Source: Siphonodentalium dalli (Eukaryota; Mollusca; Scaphopoda; Gadilida; Siphonodentaliidae). Taken from it: a DNA stretch of 64,000 nt. Below are positions 1 to 11,871 of the stretch, piece after piece. The first letter of the stretch is position 1, and each line of letters starts with the position of its first letter. Location of the stretch: the NCBI GenBank assembly GCA_032622095.1, contig CP136066.1, positions 115,775,319 through 115,839,318 on the forward strand, read 5' to 3'. The notes under the pieces were generated by a model. That model was not told the origin of the DNA, searched no databases, and saw only the letters and a program-made list of their open reading frames with translations. The translations under genes were made by a program, and so were the position numbers.

Positions 1-1817
1 GTAGTAACCCTTGATACAGAGCGATACAAGCGTTACAGCAGTTAAAAAATCGTTTTTATTTCTCATCGTTATCTGCGTCCCAGTAGTAACCCTTGATACA
101 GAGCGATACAAGCGTTATAGCAGTTAAAAAATCGTTTTTATTTCTCATCGTTATCTGCGTCCCAGTAGTAACCCTTGATACAGAGCGATACAAGCGTTAC
201 AGCAGTTAAAAAATCGTTTTTATTTCTCATCGTTATCTGCGTCCCAGTAGTAACCCTTGATACAGAGCGATACAAGCGTTACAGCAGTTAAAAAATCGTT
301 TTTATTTCTCATCGTTATCTGCGTCCCAGTAGTAACCCTTGATACAGAGCGATACAAGCGTTACAGAATCTTCCAGAGTTGATTTTATTTCTAGTGATTA
401 TCTGCGTCCCAGTAGTAACTCTTGATACAGAGCGATACAAGCGTTACAGAATCTTACAGAGTTGATTTTATTTCTAGTGATTATCTGCGTCCCAGTAGTA
501 ACCCTTGATACAGAGTGATACAAGCGTTACAGCAGTTAAAAAATCGTTTTTATTTCCAGTGATTATCTGCGTCCCAGTAGTGACCCTTGATACAGAGCGA
601 TACAAGCGTTACAGCAGTTAAAAAATCGTTTTTATTTCCAGTGATTATCTGCGTCTCAGTAGTAACCCTTGATACAGAGCGATACAAGCGTTACATCAGT
701 TAAAATATCGTTTTTATTTCTCATCGTTATCTGCGTCCCAGTAGTAACCCTTGATACAGAGCGATACAAGCGTTACAGCAGTTAAAAAATCGTTTTTATT
801 TCCAGTGATTATCTCCGTCCCAGTAGTAACCCTTGATACAGAGCGATACAAGCGTTACAGCAGTTAAAAAATCGTTTTTATTGCTCATCGTTATCTGCGT
901 CCCAGTAGTAACCCTTGATACAGAGCGATACAAGCGTTACAGCAGTTAAAAAATCGTTTTTATTTCTCATCGTTATCTGCGTCCCAGTAGTAACCCTTGA
1001 TACAGAGCGATACAAGCGTTACAGCAGTTAAAAAATTGTTTCTATTTCTCGTCGTTATCTGCGTCCCAGTAGTAACCCTTGATACAGAGCGATACAAGCG
1101 TTACAGAAGTTTAAGAATCGTTTTTATTTCTAGTGATTATCTGCGTCCCAGTAGTAACCCTTGATACAGAGCGATACAAGCGTTACAGAAGTTTAAGGAA
1201 TCGTTTTTATTTCTCATCGTTATCTGCGTCCCAGTAGTAACCCTTTATACAGAGCGATACAAGCGTTACAGAATTTTAAGGATTCGTTTTTATTTCTAGT
1301 GATTATCTGCGTCCCAGTAGTAACCCTTGATACAGAGCGATACAAGCGTTACAGCAGTAAAAGAATCGTTTTTATTTCTAGTGGTTATCTGCGTCCCAGT
1401 AGTAACCCTTGATACAGAGCGATACAAGCGTTACAGCAGTTAAAGAATCGTTTTTATTTCTAGTGGTTATCTGCGTCCCAGTAGTAACCCTTGATACAGA
1501 GCGATACAAGCTTTACAGCAGTTATAGAATCGTTTGTATTTCTAGTGGTTATCTGCGTCCCAGTAGTAACCCTTGATACAGAGCGATTCAAGCGTTACAG
1601 CAGTTAAAGGTTCGGTTTTATTTCTCATCGTTATCTGCGTCCCAGTAGTAAGTTAGTAACCCTTGCGTTACAGCAGTTAAAGAATCGTTTTTATTTCTAG
1701 TGATTATCTGCGTCCCAGTAGTAACCCTTGACGCAGAGCGATACAAGCGTTACAGAATCTTACAGAGTTGATTTTATTTCTCATCGTTATCTGCGTCCCA
1801 GTAGTAACCTTTGATAC
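1..1817 (+). repeat. 82-bp tandem satellite, array 1
   Basis: About 22 head-to-tail copies of an 82-bp unit. Each unit starts near gtagtaacccttgatacag and ends near atctgcgtccca. Monomers fall into classes that differ mainly in a central segment (gcagttaaaaaatcg, gaatcttacagagttg, or gaagtttaagaatcg types) and in tctcatcgttat versus tctagtgattat. One rearranged monomer near 1648-1675 has a short internal duplication and deletion. The array runs off the left edge. Its last monomer is broken at 1815-1817 by a transposon and resumes at 4771. The same satellite occurs inverted at 35.4-42.5 kb. Confidence 0.97.
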
Positions 1818-2135
1818 TAGTGGAGTCGCTTAACCCACAATAATGGAAGAATCGTTCACTTCCGGATAGAAGCACCAAACTTCGCACATATATTATCCAC
1901 TATATCCCTGATCTTAATCCAGCTGGTTTCAGCTTTCGGTTAAGTGGAACCCGTTGAATTCAAGGTGGCGCCCAAGATAGCCGCCGTTTTTCAGACGGGT
2001 CACTAAATCAGTTTGATGCAAATTATAGTGAGACAGTCTTGTCATATGTATACAAATGTATACATTTTTGTGAACATAAGATAAAATGCCACCATTATAG
2101 GGTAAAATTGGAACTCACCGTCCAAGATGGTCCTC

Positions 2136-3231
2136 AAAATGGCAGCTGGAAGTGGAAATTTTTGATGTTTTTCTCTAGTATCTTTAAGATCAGTTTATGC
2201 TGTTTGGTACTGGTTGATAATTGTGACTTTATGTTGGATTTTTCATGTTAACTGATCATTGGAGCAATGAAATATGCCATTCATGGTGTCAGAAACCCTT
2301 CTGATCCCTCAAAAATTCGATTTTACAGAAAGCGGTATAAAATGTTACCAAAAATCACCATTGGGATTTCTAGTCATATTTCATCAAGAAATAGGCAGAA
2401 CTGTTAAATTTTAGTGAAGCATTCCATTTCTTATGGATATTCCAACCCTTTAGTACCAAAATTGTCACTCTGGTTCAAAATGGCTGCAAAAAATGGCGCC
2501 CAAAATGGCAGCCGAAAGTGGAAAATTTGATTTGTTTTCTCTAATATCTTTAAGATCAGTTTATGCTGTTTGGTACTGGTTGAGAATTGTGACTTTATGT
2601 TGTATTTGCATGTTAACTGACCATTGGAGCAATGAAATATGCCATTCATGGGATCATAAACGCTTCTGAACCCTCAAATATTCGATTTTACAGAAAGCGG
2701 TATAAAATGTTACCAAAAATCACCATTGGGATTTCTAGTCATATTTCATCAAGAAATGGGCATAACTGTGCAATTTTAGTGAAGAATTCCATTTTTTTAT
2801 GCATATTCCAACTCATTAGTACAAAAATTGTCACTTTGGCTCAAAATGGCTGAAAAAATGGCGGCCAAAATGGCAGCTGGAAGTGGAAAATTTGATTTGT
2901 TTTCTCTAATATCTTTAAGATCCGTTTATGCTGTTTGGTACTGGTTGAGAATTCTCACTTTATGTTGTACTATTCATGTTAACTGACCATTGGAGCAATG
3001 AAATATGCCATTCATGAAGTCAAAAACCCTTCTGATCTCTCAAAAATTCGATTTTACAGAAAGCGGTATAACATTTTCCCAAAATCACCATTGTGAATTC
3101 TAGTCACATTTCATCAATAAATGGGCAGAACTGTACAATTTTAGTGAAACATTCCATTTATTATGCATATTCCAACTCATTGGTTCCAAAATTGTCACTT
3201 TGGCTCAAAATGGCTGCAAAAATGGCGGCCA
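2136..3231 (+). repeat. three tandem copies of a ~365-bp unit inside the TIR transposon
   Basis: The word aaaatggcagc recurs at 2136, 2502 and 2867 and a partial start appears at 3231, giving a period of 365-366 bp. Each copy carries the same order of segments: a tttgatttgttttctct block, a gctgtttggtactggttga block, gagcaatgaaatatgccat, and a cagaaagcggtataa block. The copies differ by scattered substitutions and small indels. Short ORFs here repeat from copy to copy and are not genes. Confidence 0.92.
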
Positions 3232-3237
3232 AAATGT

Positions 3238-4428
3238 GAAAAATGGTAAATATTGCCCATGCTGCGTGCCATGCAATCACATACAAGTTGTGGTTGATGA
3301 CAAAGTTTGACTATTATGTGTTATATAGATTGAATACTAACATTTCTTATGCACCCAACAAGTTAATTTTTCATATATTTCCCAAACATTATTCTGTATG
3401 GTCATGAATGGGGTGTAGAGCTATATATAGAGTGATTATACGGTCGTGGCGTAGAAGTATACATGCATGGTGACTTGTGACTATATAGTCAAGTGCGTGG
3501 TGTACGGTTATACCTAAATATGGCTGTACGGTCATGGATGAAGTGTGTGTGTAAAAAAAACTAGTGGCTACATGGTCATTTATGTGGTGTTAATACCGTG
3601 TTATGTATATATGGAGCGAGTGTATGGTCATGGGTGGGTTGTACATGTGTAAATTTGGGTGGGTATCGCTTTACACAATAACTCAGGGACATGTTAATCG
3701 ATATAGAGGTAATGTCAGAGAGTTCTACATCCTGATGGTGGTTTATATGCACAATGGGGGAAACGGGTTCCTGACATTAGTCATTCAATGCCAATGAGCC
3801 ACAATTTTATTGTCGTAGCCTCATAATAATGCCCCTTTCAGTTCAGCTTCAATGTGCTGTCCATTTCTGTACAAAAAACATGGTCAGAATCCCAAAAGAA
3901 GTTTTTGGCAAAATTCCGTACTACATCGTTTATAATTAATTTTTCATGCCTCATAAATAACATGGTTAATACAAAGTGAGTCACAATTTGCTACCTTTTC
4001 TGAACATCAGAGAATAATATTCAGGATATATATGAAAAATAATTTGTTTTACCAAATTTGGTTGCCATTTTGCAAACCATCTTGAGTAATTTTGTCAAAA
4101 AACAGATAAGTGTGACCCATTTAAGACGGATCAAAACAATACACACCTCGATACCATTTTACTTGAAAAAATTGTCTTAACCTAAAAGGTTAATTTTTGC
4201 CGATTTTGATGTCAAGTTTGTGATAGAAAAATCCAATAATTCTGGTAATTTCCGTGTTTAAAATAGTAACAATTAACCAAGGTACATCAGAAATGGTAGT
4301 ATTTAATATCTACAAGACAGAATAGTCATTTTTCATCAACCACAACTGTTATGCGGCTGCGTTACTCGCTGGGGCAATATTTACATTTTTCCATATTCTG
4401 GCTGCCATTTTGGCTGCCATTTGAAAGA
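3238..4428. repeat. internal inverted repeat of the TIR transposon
   Basis: Segment 3238-3305 is matched in reverse complement, at roughly 75% by eye, by 4329-4392. Shared words include catcaaccacaac and gggcaatattta. The flanking aaaatggcggcc words at 3211-3235 are also inverted at 4399-4428. The segment between (3306-4328) is AT-rich unique-looking sequence with no credible ORF. The element therefore has outer TIRs and an inner foldback. Confidence 0.7.
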
Positions 4429-4770
4429 TATTAGTGAAAAAACGTAATTTTTTTTATTCTGGCGTCCATTATGGCGGCCATTTTGGATTATCATAGACAA
4501 ATTGAATGTGAGTACAAAGGCGGACATCCATGCTATCGCGTCGACAATCTCCAATGTCTATATATCATTTAATATAGCCATTATATTCGATACAAAATAG
4601 ATACTCCATAATCTCAAATTTTCGAAATATCAAGGTCAATTTGAAGGTCAAGGGGTCACCAGAAACCTGGAACCAGCTAACTGGTTGATGAGGACCACAT
4701 ACCCAACCAACCCTGAAAGTTTCATGCTTCCATCCAAAAGTGAACGATTTTTCGTTAAGCGACTCCACTA

Positions 4771-4810
4771 TACAGAGCGATACAAGCGTTACAGAAGTTA
4801 AACAATCGGG
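4771..4810 (+). repeat. remnant of the 82-bp satellite monomer, right of the insertion
   Basis: tacagagcgatacaagcg followed by ttacagaagttaaacaatcgg is the continuation of the monomer broken at 1815-1817. Similarity to the satellite ends near 4808, so the insertion lies in the last monomer of array 1. From 4811 to 5096 I see only AT-rich sequence. Confidence 0.88.
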
Positions 4811-5096
4811 CAGGTCATAGGATTGGCGCATATTTCATCAGATGACTTAAATTATGAGCAATAAAGAGCGTTTAATATAAATTGTGCAAAAAAACTAAAT
4901 TGACTGAATGTCTTGGTGTTTGTGAAGTTGCCCTCAAATGACTTAAAGGAATTGTTTGAGGTAATGAACTGGCAATTATAAATAGGTCCCAATCAACTCA
5001 AAAGATAGATGTAACGTCATATAATAGGTGCAGTTTGCCCCAAAATAATAATTATTTGAAATGACTTGAAGTGCCACTAATAAATTAAGCATTAAT

Positions 5097-5260
5097 AGTG
5101 GGGCGGACAGATGACACAATCGTGCATTTTATGGTAAAAGCACCAAACTTGACACGCATGTACTACATATAAAAATAAGACATTTTTGATATCATGCCAA
5201 GCTGGAGAATGTCCATGGTTGCCATGGCAACCGTTTTGACAACAAATCTTGTTTTTCTCT
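5097..5260 (+). repeat. TIR-like dispersed repeat end, copy 1
   Basis: Starts agtggggcggacagatgac and contains cgtgcattttatggtaaaag then caccaaacttgacacg. The first ~97 bp match the reverse complement of 11872-11971 at about 95% by eye. The following segment (gatatcatgccaagctgg, then ggttgccatggcaacc) is matched in reverse complement near 18.18-18.27 kb. A weaker copy lies near 7545-7660. The outer bases and the agcaccaaactt word resemble the TIR of the 1818-4770 element, so these may be ends of one transposon superfamily. That link is inference. Confidence 0.65.
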
Positions 5261-6335
5261 CAATCCCAACAAGTATGCATCGTTATGACTCAGTTTCTGA
5301 TCGAAAAACAATGTTTTATGTACCTATTTGTACTGAAAAGGGATCAGGCTATATATCCATTGACTCATGTGTCCGTTATAGTTGGGTAGAATCAAAATGG
5401 CGGATAAAATGGCCGCCATTTGTTTGAAAGTCCCTAGTATTGGCTGCGTGTATCGACATTTTATTGAGATGTGTGTACATTTTTTATTATAAAATGTACA
5501 TTGACAAGAAAATATAAACTGATAAATCACTCTGTATATATATATAACAATTCTAAGGATTGCAAAACAAAAATTATAGGCCAGAAGATGATGGAATAGC
5601 GTAAATATAATGCAAAGAAAAAACAGTGGGTTGTTTGTTTTGATTACTATAATTGATGGTTACAATGACACGAGAAGCATTTCTATGATATAAAACTATC
5701 TGAAAGTTGATTATGACAATCTTCCGCGTTAACTTTATATCATATAATTTTAGCGAGTGTGTGTGGACAATATTGGTCTGGTACACAACTGCTTGGCAAC
5801 CGTTGCTATGGAGCTACCCGATTACCTTTGTGCAGCTATAATAACACTTACTCACAATTTGACAAGCTGCTAATCATTGTGGTATTATATGCGCAACATA
5901 CAAGTACCGCAAAGTTTACATATTTATGATATTAACTATAATTCTTCAAAATAGAGGTAAGCAAATGTTTGTATTACGAGCGTAGGTGCGAATTATGTGC
6001 GACAAGGTATGATATGAATTGTTTACATTTGCAATAGCAATATCGTGAGATATATGTAATTCCCTATATAGTTGTTATACAACTGAAGTGTGCTAAAAAA
6101 TTTGATTCTAATATATTATGAGAATCAATCATGCAATAACTCGTGGCATTTCGCCGCTCCAATATAGGATAAAACAGTCGAAGACACTCATTCTGCGATA
6201 AGTGGCATTCCAGAATGTGCAATGGATAGTCAAGTGTGAATAATTCATGACAAATCGCCAGTCAATTCTGCTAGTTGTGTGAACGCACCCTAAATAGTTG
6301 GAAAAACTTGCATACATGTCACTTTTGGCAACACT
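5261..6335. other. no gene seen; AT-rich interspersed sequence
   Basis: Short ORFs of 60-77 codons occur on both strands but show no domain, no codon bias and no repeat across copies. One small palindromic word, aaaatggcggataaaatgg then ccgccat, lies at 5395-5419. I recognise nothing else. Confidence 0.5.
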
Positions 6336-6337
6336 TA

Positions 6338-6493
6338 CAGTAATGCCTTAAGTAATCGACATCCTAACCATAGCAGAATTATGGGTAACTTTCAGGATTT
6401 AGTCGGAAATATGGATATTTATTTCCGACTAAATCCTGAAAATTACCCATAATTCTGATGTGGTTAAGGGGTCGATTACTTAGGGCATTACTG
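6338..6493. mobile_element. 156-bp foldback MITE with TA duplications
   Basis: The sequence from cagtaatgcc at 6338 to ggcattactg at 6493 is one long imperfect palindrome. Both arms carry the cagaattatgggtaa block, the caggatttagtcggaaata block and a gtaatcgac block, with a loop of only about 8 bases around 6412-6419. It is flanked by the dinucleotide ta on both sides (6336-6337, 6494-6495). Terminal CAGT and a TA target duplication are the pattern of Tc1/mariner-derived MITEs. No coding capacity. Arms are nearly identical, suggesting a fairly recent copy. Confidence 0.85.
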
Positions 6494-6619
6494 TATTTGC
6501 AATTGCAACTGCATAGAGCAGTACAGCGTAATGATGCCCTCGAGAATTTGCAATTGTTTTTGCATCCATTCTTGCAACCACGTCGCAATAGTTCTTGGCA
6601 ACCTTTGGATGCTCCAGGA

Positions 6620-6940
6620 TTGATTGGTTGATTGATTAATTGATTTGGGGTTCATTGTCGCTTTAGCAACTAAGGCCATATCATGACATTGCCAGTTTTA
6701 GTGGTGGAGGAAATCCGCACACTTGCGACTAATCTAACAGTGATTTCAATGGCTGATAAACTCGTCAACCATGCGCAGCAAACCACCGGCCATCGGCGAG
6801 TAACTGGTAACTCCACCAGATAACGATTTCGAGCTACAAAGTCCACGACGGAAACATGAGGATTTTAACCCTTATCGCCAGCGCTGGAGGGCGAAACGGC
6901 TTGGAGTTGTACCCCTACCCGATTGAGCCACCGAGGCCCC
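6620..6940 (-). mobile_element. tRNA-derived SINE with 13-bp target duplication
   Basis: A 321-bp unit flanked by the direct repeat ggatgctccagga at 6607-6619 and 6941-6953. On the minus strand it begins ggggcctcggtggctcaatc. Positions 6930-6918 fit a pol III A box (tggctcaatcggg). Positions 6870-6860 fit a degenerate B box (ggttaaaatcc; consensus GGTTCGANTCC), about 48 nt downstream. The 3' end reads gttgctaaagcgacaatg, then aaccccaa and an (aatc)n-type tail ending at the target duplication. Structure is head (tRNA-like), unrelated body, LINE-like tail. It encodes no protein and would depend on a partner LINE for mobility. Confidence 0.88.
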
Positions 6941-6953
6941 GGATGCTCCAGGA

Positions 6954-8480
6954 AGATCGGTCCATGTCACACTCCAACTTTCTTCATAGTAGCCTGTCAT
7001 TTGTATAAAAAAAATGGGTTTCGTAAACAAAATTGGGGATTTTGTGCAATGTATACGTAGTTAATCGTAAATCCCATATACTGGAGACATTGGAAACCAT
7101 TGTTGATAAGCTTCTTATCGATTAGTAGCCTAAAAAATGGCGTTACCATAGCAACAGTGTGTGGTTTCTGAGAATTCTGGAAAATGATCATATGTGAATT
7201 ATTTTAGTGACAACGGTGGACTTGTTGGTGGATATGGTTATATAATAATACTTGCATGCATACATTCTCCAAGACGAACCTCCAGCACTGATCTCAAGAG
7301 TCAAGGTGACTATGAAAGGTCAAGTGTTTTATCATTTCATGTGCTATTATTTGTCTTTATGAGGAACCTTTCTCAATTTATTGCATGATATTGATATTTT
7401 GTTACATACTGGAGATCATAGCCTTTATTTTGAGACACATATCTTATCCATAGCTGATTATTACTTGTGTGAGAGATTTTACGAAACATGTGACCAGGCC
7501 AATTGGCGACCCTTAAACTCAGAAATTGCTCTTCCCGATAGACAATGGCCACACCATTAGTTGGGTGGAAAGAGGACACAATCGTCAATTTTATGGGGAT
7601 AAAATATGATCCGAATAACGTACACCGTTGGCATGGCAACCATTTTGGTGAATCACCTGTTGTTTGTCATACTCTATCCATTATGTATTGCTAATGACCA
7701 GAAACCTCATAAAAATTGTTCGCTGTGCATCTATTTTGATTGGGTCATATACTTGTAAGAACATATAAATTTTATATATGGGTAGATTCAAAATGCTATC
7801 CCCAACAGTATGGTAATAGGACGCATGTACGCCAATAAAAATAATAATATATATTTAACAACAGTTGAGCATCGATGTTTTTATTTATTTCCAGATATTG
7901 TCGTAGAACAGGGATCAGTTTAGTTGAAGTGCTTTAAAGTTGTCGCCCTGGGATTACTCAAGTACACAATTTAAAATCCATATCTCAGGTAAAACATCCG
8001 CTTTGCGAGAACAATGGGCCTTTTGTTTCTGTTTGACTGCTTTGAAAAATTCGACTGACTGAACACTGGGAAAGGATAGTTGAACACTATTCCAATAGAA
8101 CACAAACGTTATATGTAAGACAGACGTATAGAGAGAGATAATATAGAGTGAAAGACAAGGTATATAGATGGAGAATGGGGAGAGAGCGCGGGAAGGGAAT
8201 GATGCTTCTTTTATATTTATATTTTGTCTGATAGATATATAGGGTTATTGTTATTAATTTCGGCGTAATGGTTGCGTGTTTTGAATGGTTTAAGTGATTA
8301 AGCCTCAAGAGGAATCAGATTGTATTACTTGTTGTGCTTATCAAATAAGCCCATCTGCAGTCATAAACTATTGTATTGGTGTTGGGGTCCTTCTTCGTAA
8401 AATGTTGGTACATGTGTAAGAAACAAGTATATTATAACGGTATATTTTGAAGGGGAGTTACTTGTTTGTCCGAAAATGTA
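6954..8480. other. no gene seen; old interspersed sequence
   Basis: A weak copy of the TIR-like repeat lies near 7545-7660 (gaggacacaatcgtc, then ggcatggcaaccattttgg). A purine-rich stretch with gagagag words lies at 8128-8200. The ORFs of 62-88 codons are isolated and lack recognisable features. Confidence 0.45.
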
Positions 8481-8502
8481 GCCTCAAGAGTTCCGAAATA
8501 TA

Positions 8503-8853
8503 TCAATGACCTTTTTTTATAAAAACTGAGAGATTCTTGGTAATTCTTCTGTTGTAGTTATTGAATAGTGCTGCTAACTTGTTAGCGTTTGGTCTCCGAT
8601 AATAGTAGGGTCCCAGGTACTGTACACGTATGTCTTGGGGTTCAATACATTTAAGGATTACATGATACTCGTCGCATATTTCTGAGTTGCAGAGGGCGCA
8701 TAATCTATCCGAATATGGGGCATTGGTCCACGTGTCATATTCTATTGAGAGTCTATGGTTCCTCGTTCGGAAAAGAAGGATGCTTTGCATGACTCGGTGG
8801 TTTGTTATTCATAGGTAACTTTCTCGTTCAAATGAGGTCTTGATAATACGATG
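8503..8853 (-). pseudogene. LINE ORF2 C-terminal tail relic
   Basis: The minus-strand frame 8790-8503 encodes about 95 residues that look like the extreme C-terminus of an APE-type non-LTR retrotransposon polyprotein. There is an RxRxGN-like stretch (LLFRTRNHRLSIE), then a Cys/His cluster with CALC, a Cys a few residues later and a YHVILKC ending, then a basic tail ending KNLSVFIKKGH and a stop. The same frame continues upstream to about 8853 through one in-frame TGA, with further family-like residues. No endonuclease or RT domain is present, as expected for a 5'-truncated insertion. Clade cannot be assigned from this fragment. Confidence 0.72.
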
Positions 8854-9139
8854 AGAGGCGAATTTACTGGATGTTGCTATCGATGACAATTAATTGATAC
8901 TCATTCTCATGATATCATTATGTATTCAAGCAAGTGTACTAGTCATCATAATTATAAACCTGTGGATATATATACATAATCATAATATTTAATGAACATT
9001 GAAGTCACTTCCGACATATATATTAGCTTACCACTAAATCCGTTTTATGTTAATGTTCTAATTGGACGCTAGGCCATTGGAAATGCATACATGGATGCTC
9101 ATGCAGTGCCATATTCGTCAAATGTGTTAGAGTTCATGA

Positions 9140-10015
9140 ATAACTCGTTCGGACGTTAGAACGATCAACCAATTAGTTTGTAAAAGTGGTCAATATTAGC
9201 CAGTTTCTTTGCAAAAGACGTAAGCCTACATCCTTCTCGAAATTTGAATGCCATTGTGCGCAAATTTCACCGTTTAATCTTCTAGTCTATTCCAGACAAA
9301 GCAATTTCCAAGTATCTTTGGAGAGCTTCTATGAGTACTATGGCCTTTCCTATAGAACGTTAATGTCAATAGAAGGTTGTTTGATAAACCAACGGCTAAT
9401 TATGGACCCCTCTCCAATTCTGATCTCTCACGATAATCGAGCGACAAAAAGGGCACCAGTCTCATAAGAGACATATACAACATCACAAAACAACAGGTAT
9501 GTCTTGGACAGTAAACACCCTTTGTGCTTGTCGTGTTTAGTAACTCGTTCAACGTTCTTTTTAAATATTATAGAGTTTGCGAGTTGTTAGTCTTGGATCG
9601 GATGTTAGAATAATGAACCAATTAGTGTGTAAAAGTGGTCAATATCAGCCAGTTTCTTTGCAAAAGACATAAAGGCTACACCCTTCTAGAAAATTTAATT
9701 GTCATTGTGTTTCGCAAATTTAACGGTTTATTGTTCTAGTTTATTCTAAGCAAAGTCATTATCAAGGTAGACCTGGAGAGCTTCGACAGGCATTATGGTA
9801 TTTCCCATAGAAATTTAATTTCAATAGAACGTTGTTTGATAAACTAAAGGCTAATTTTGGACCACTCTCCAAATCTGACCTTTCACGATAATCGAGCGAC
9901 AACAAAAGGCCACCAACCTCATATGAGCGATATACAACATCACAACACAACAGGTGTGTCTTGGAGGTAGTAAGCGCCCTTTGTGTTTGTCGTGTCGAGT
10001 TATTCATTCAAAGTT
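9140..10015 (+). repeat. tandem duplication of a ~450-bp segment
   Basis: Copy 1 (about 9140-9555) and copy 2 (about 9596-10012) share many long words in the same order: taaaagtggtcaatat, agccagtttctttgcaaaag, acgataatcgagcgacaa, acaacatcacaa and tttgataaac. The offset is 449 bp at the left and about 459 bp at the right. Divergence by eye is 15-20%, so it is an old duplication. Neither copy has a credible ORF that survives in the other. Confidence 0.85.
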
Positions 10016-11870
10016 TTTCAATTAAACATTAAAAGTTCTCTTCCTGCTGGATCGGTAAAAAGCGACATTAGCCAGTTAATATAGGTGATCGTGAATATGT
10101 GGCAGTGAGACTCAAATTGCCTCTACTCCTATCGTTAAGGCTACATACACATACAGACAATACGTTCACAACTTAAAGTCTGAAAGTAGCGGTATGACAT
10201 GTTCAGACTAAAACCGGACCATTGTCATGTGCACATAAATTATAAGTACTTGTAATAGCGTGTGTACCCCTCCCTTCTCACACCCCTGAATCGAACGGAA
10301 ATTTGATGGAAACAATTTGATGGCGACAAAATGTTTCACCAAATGTTTGGTCGGTATCCGTGGTGCATGTCATATATATACCAGCCAGATAAACATGTAT
10401 CACTTAACATGGCCTATGAATAAACCCACTTGTATGACATGTTATAATCGATATATATACAATCAAATACATACAACTGAACAGTATTTGTTACGTGCTT
10501 CATTTTGTACGTATGCATATAAATTGTATACTAGCAGATATTATGTATATATGCAAAATTATGATGTTGGGTTTTATGTTTGAACATATAGGCCGGAGTC
10601 ATCATCTCCAGTTTAAACATCCGAGTTAAACCTGGTTTTAGACCTACATTGGTGGTCAAAGGGCGCATCTTTTCGTCCAGTTGTCATTTAGTTGATAACT
10701 CTATTCGGTGGTATGAACATGCAGTCAAACTACCTTGTTACCAATCGGAACAATGTGCTGGCCGATAAAACGCTTATTGACACGCCATAAATTATCGCGA
10801 GCGATATGTATTCATTGAGAAACAAGTATCGCGCATGGACCACTAATCCATTCTTATTCTGCGTTTAAACAAATCTGCCAAAGGGCATGTCTCTCGACGC
10901 GAGTTTCACCACTTTGTTTGCGGTTTTCCGCAAGATGCTTTACCCGAAAAGACAAAAGTTGGTGTGTTTACATGTATGTTTATATAGACATATGATGAGA
11001 TCTGTCTATCTATCCGTCCGTTCGTTCGCAACTTTTCGTCCTAACCCCAGAACCGCTGTTGTGGGTTAAGTAACTAGATAGAACAAGTTGTAACGAGCAC
11101 ATTTGTTTATTGTTTTGTGTCTACTGATCACCGCCAACAGAGTAGCCGTTAACGTGTCACTTGCAACACTTAGGAAACAGCCGTCCACGCCATACTGTGC
11201 CATAACCAATAAAAAATCGAAGACTTCCCTCCTCCAATGTATTTTTGTTCTTGAGGACACAATTGTCACGGTTATTCACGCTGTTGGGGTAGGATTGTAT
11301 TATATGACAACTTCAGAAATTAGCAGTCTTCAGGGGACTTAGTATCGAACGTGTTTTTATTTTTGAAAACAATGAAAACCGGTTCAGCCAGTTACAGAGG
11401 TGTGTTGACGATTTAAATGCAGACGGGGAACCACAGTGCAGTTATATTTGTCGTTAACTTCCTGTTGATCTCTCCAAGACAAAATCCATACATGGGAATG
11501 ACATGACCACCATCCGATTTTAAATCTTCAAAATACATTTTCAGTGTATAAACCTACACGGATTGAAATAATTGGATGGGACATGGCATGACATGATATT
11601 AATTATTTGATACAACAAAGTGCACTAAGACATAGACGCATGTTTTGCTTAAATCGGGACAGCAATACATTTTCACTAAATGATTTGTTCTGGATCGTGA
11701 GAGATGAGCAACATTGAGTTTCACATATCACCATCACTGAGTACGAAATGAAACAGCCAAAGAGAAGACCAACAACAAATATAACTACAGTCCATGCATG
11801 TAGGTTAAAATAGTACATTCTTGTAGTATAAATGACAATTGAATAACACAATCAAACCACCAAATACATG
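10016..11870. other. no gene seen
   Basis: AT-rich sequence with scattered tatata runs (10370-10380, 10450-10460). ORFs of 60-88 codons overlap each other on opposite strands (for example near 11066-11342) and have no recognisable domain. I see no splice-site-bounded exon I could defend. Confidence 0.45.
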
Positions 11871-11871
11871 T

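Larger units (their letters stand above)
1818..4770. mobile_element. non-autonomous TIR DNA transposon inside the satellite
   Basis: A 2953-bp insertion into an 82-bp satellite monomer. The ends are perfect 17-bp inverted repeats, tagtggagtcgcttaac at 1818-1834 and its complement at 4754-4770. A looser inverted similarity continues inward (atcgttcact, then gaagca and aaactt). The satellite trinucleotide tac is present on both sides (1815-1817 and 4771-4773); removing the element and one tac restores a normal monomer. There is no transposase-sized ORF, so the element is non-autonomous. The interior is made of repeated segments rich in the words aaaatggcggcc and aaaatggcagc. The ends read TAGTGG...CCACTA, which is not the CACTA polarity, so I leave the superfamily open. 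Confidence 0.9.

Noticed and set aside
1-1817. Possible CRISPR array (regular direct repeats)
   Set aside because: The units abut with no unique spacers, and the context is eukaryotic satellite DNA.
1818-4770. CACTA (EnSpm) superfamily assignment for the TIR transposon
   Set aside because: The 5' end reads TAGTGG and the 3' end CCACTA, the reverse of CACTA polarity. No transposase is available to decide.
6860-6930. A functional tRNA gene
   Set aside because: The A and B boxes are degenerate and no cloverleaf with an anticodon arm can be drawn; a SINE head explains them.
11040-11075. Another end of the TAGTGG transposon (cttaacccacaa, minus strand)
   Set aside because: Only about 12 bases match, with no partner end or duplicated target.
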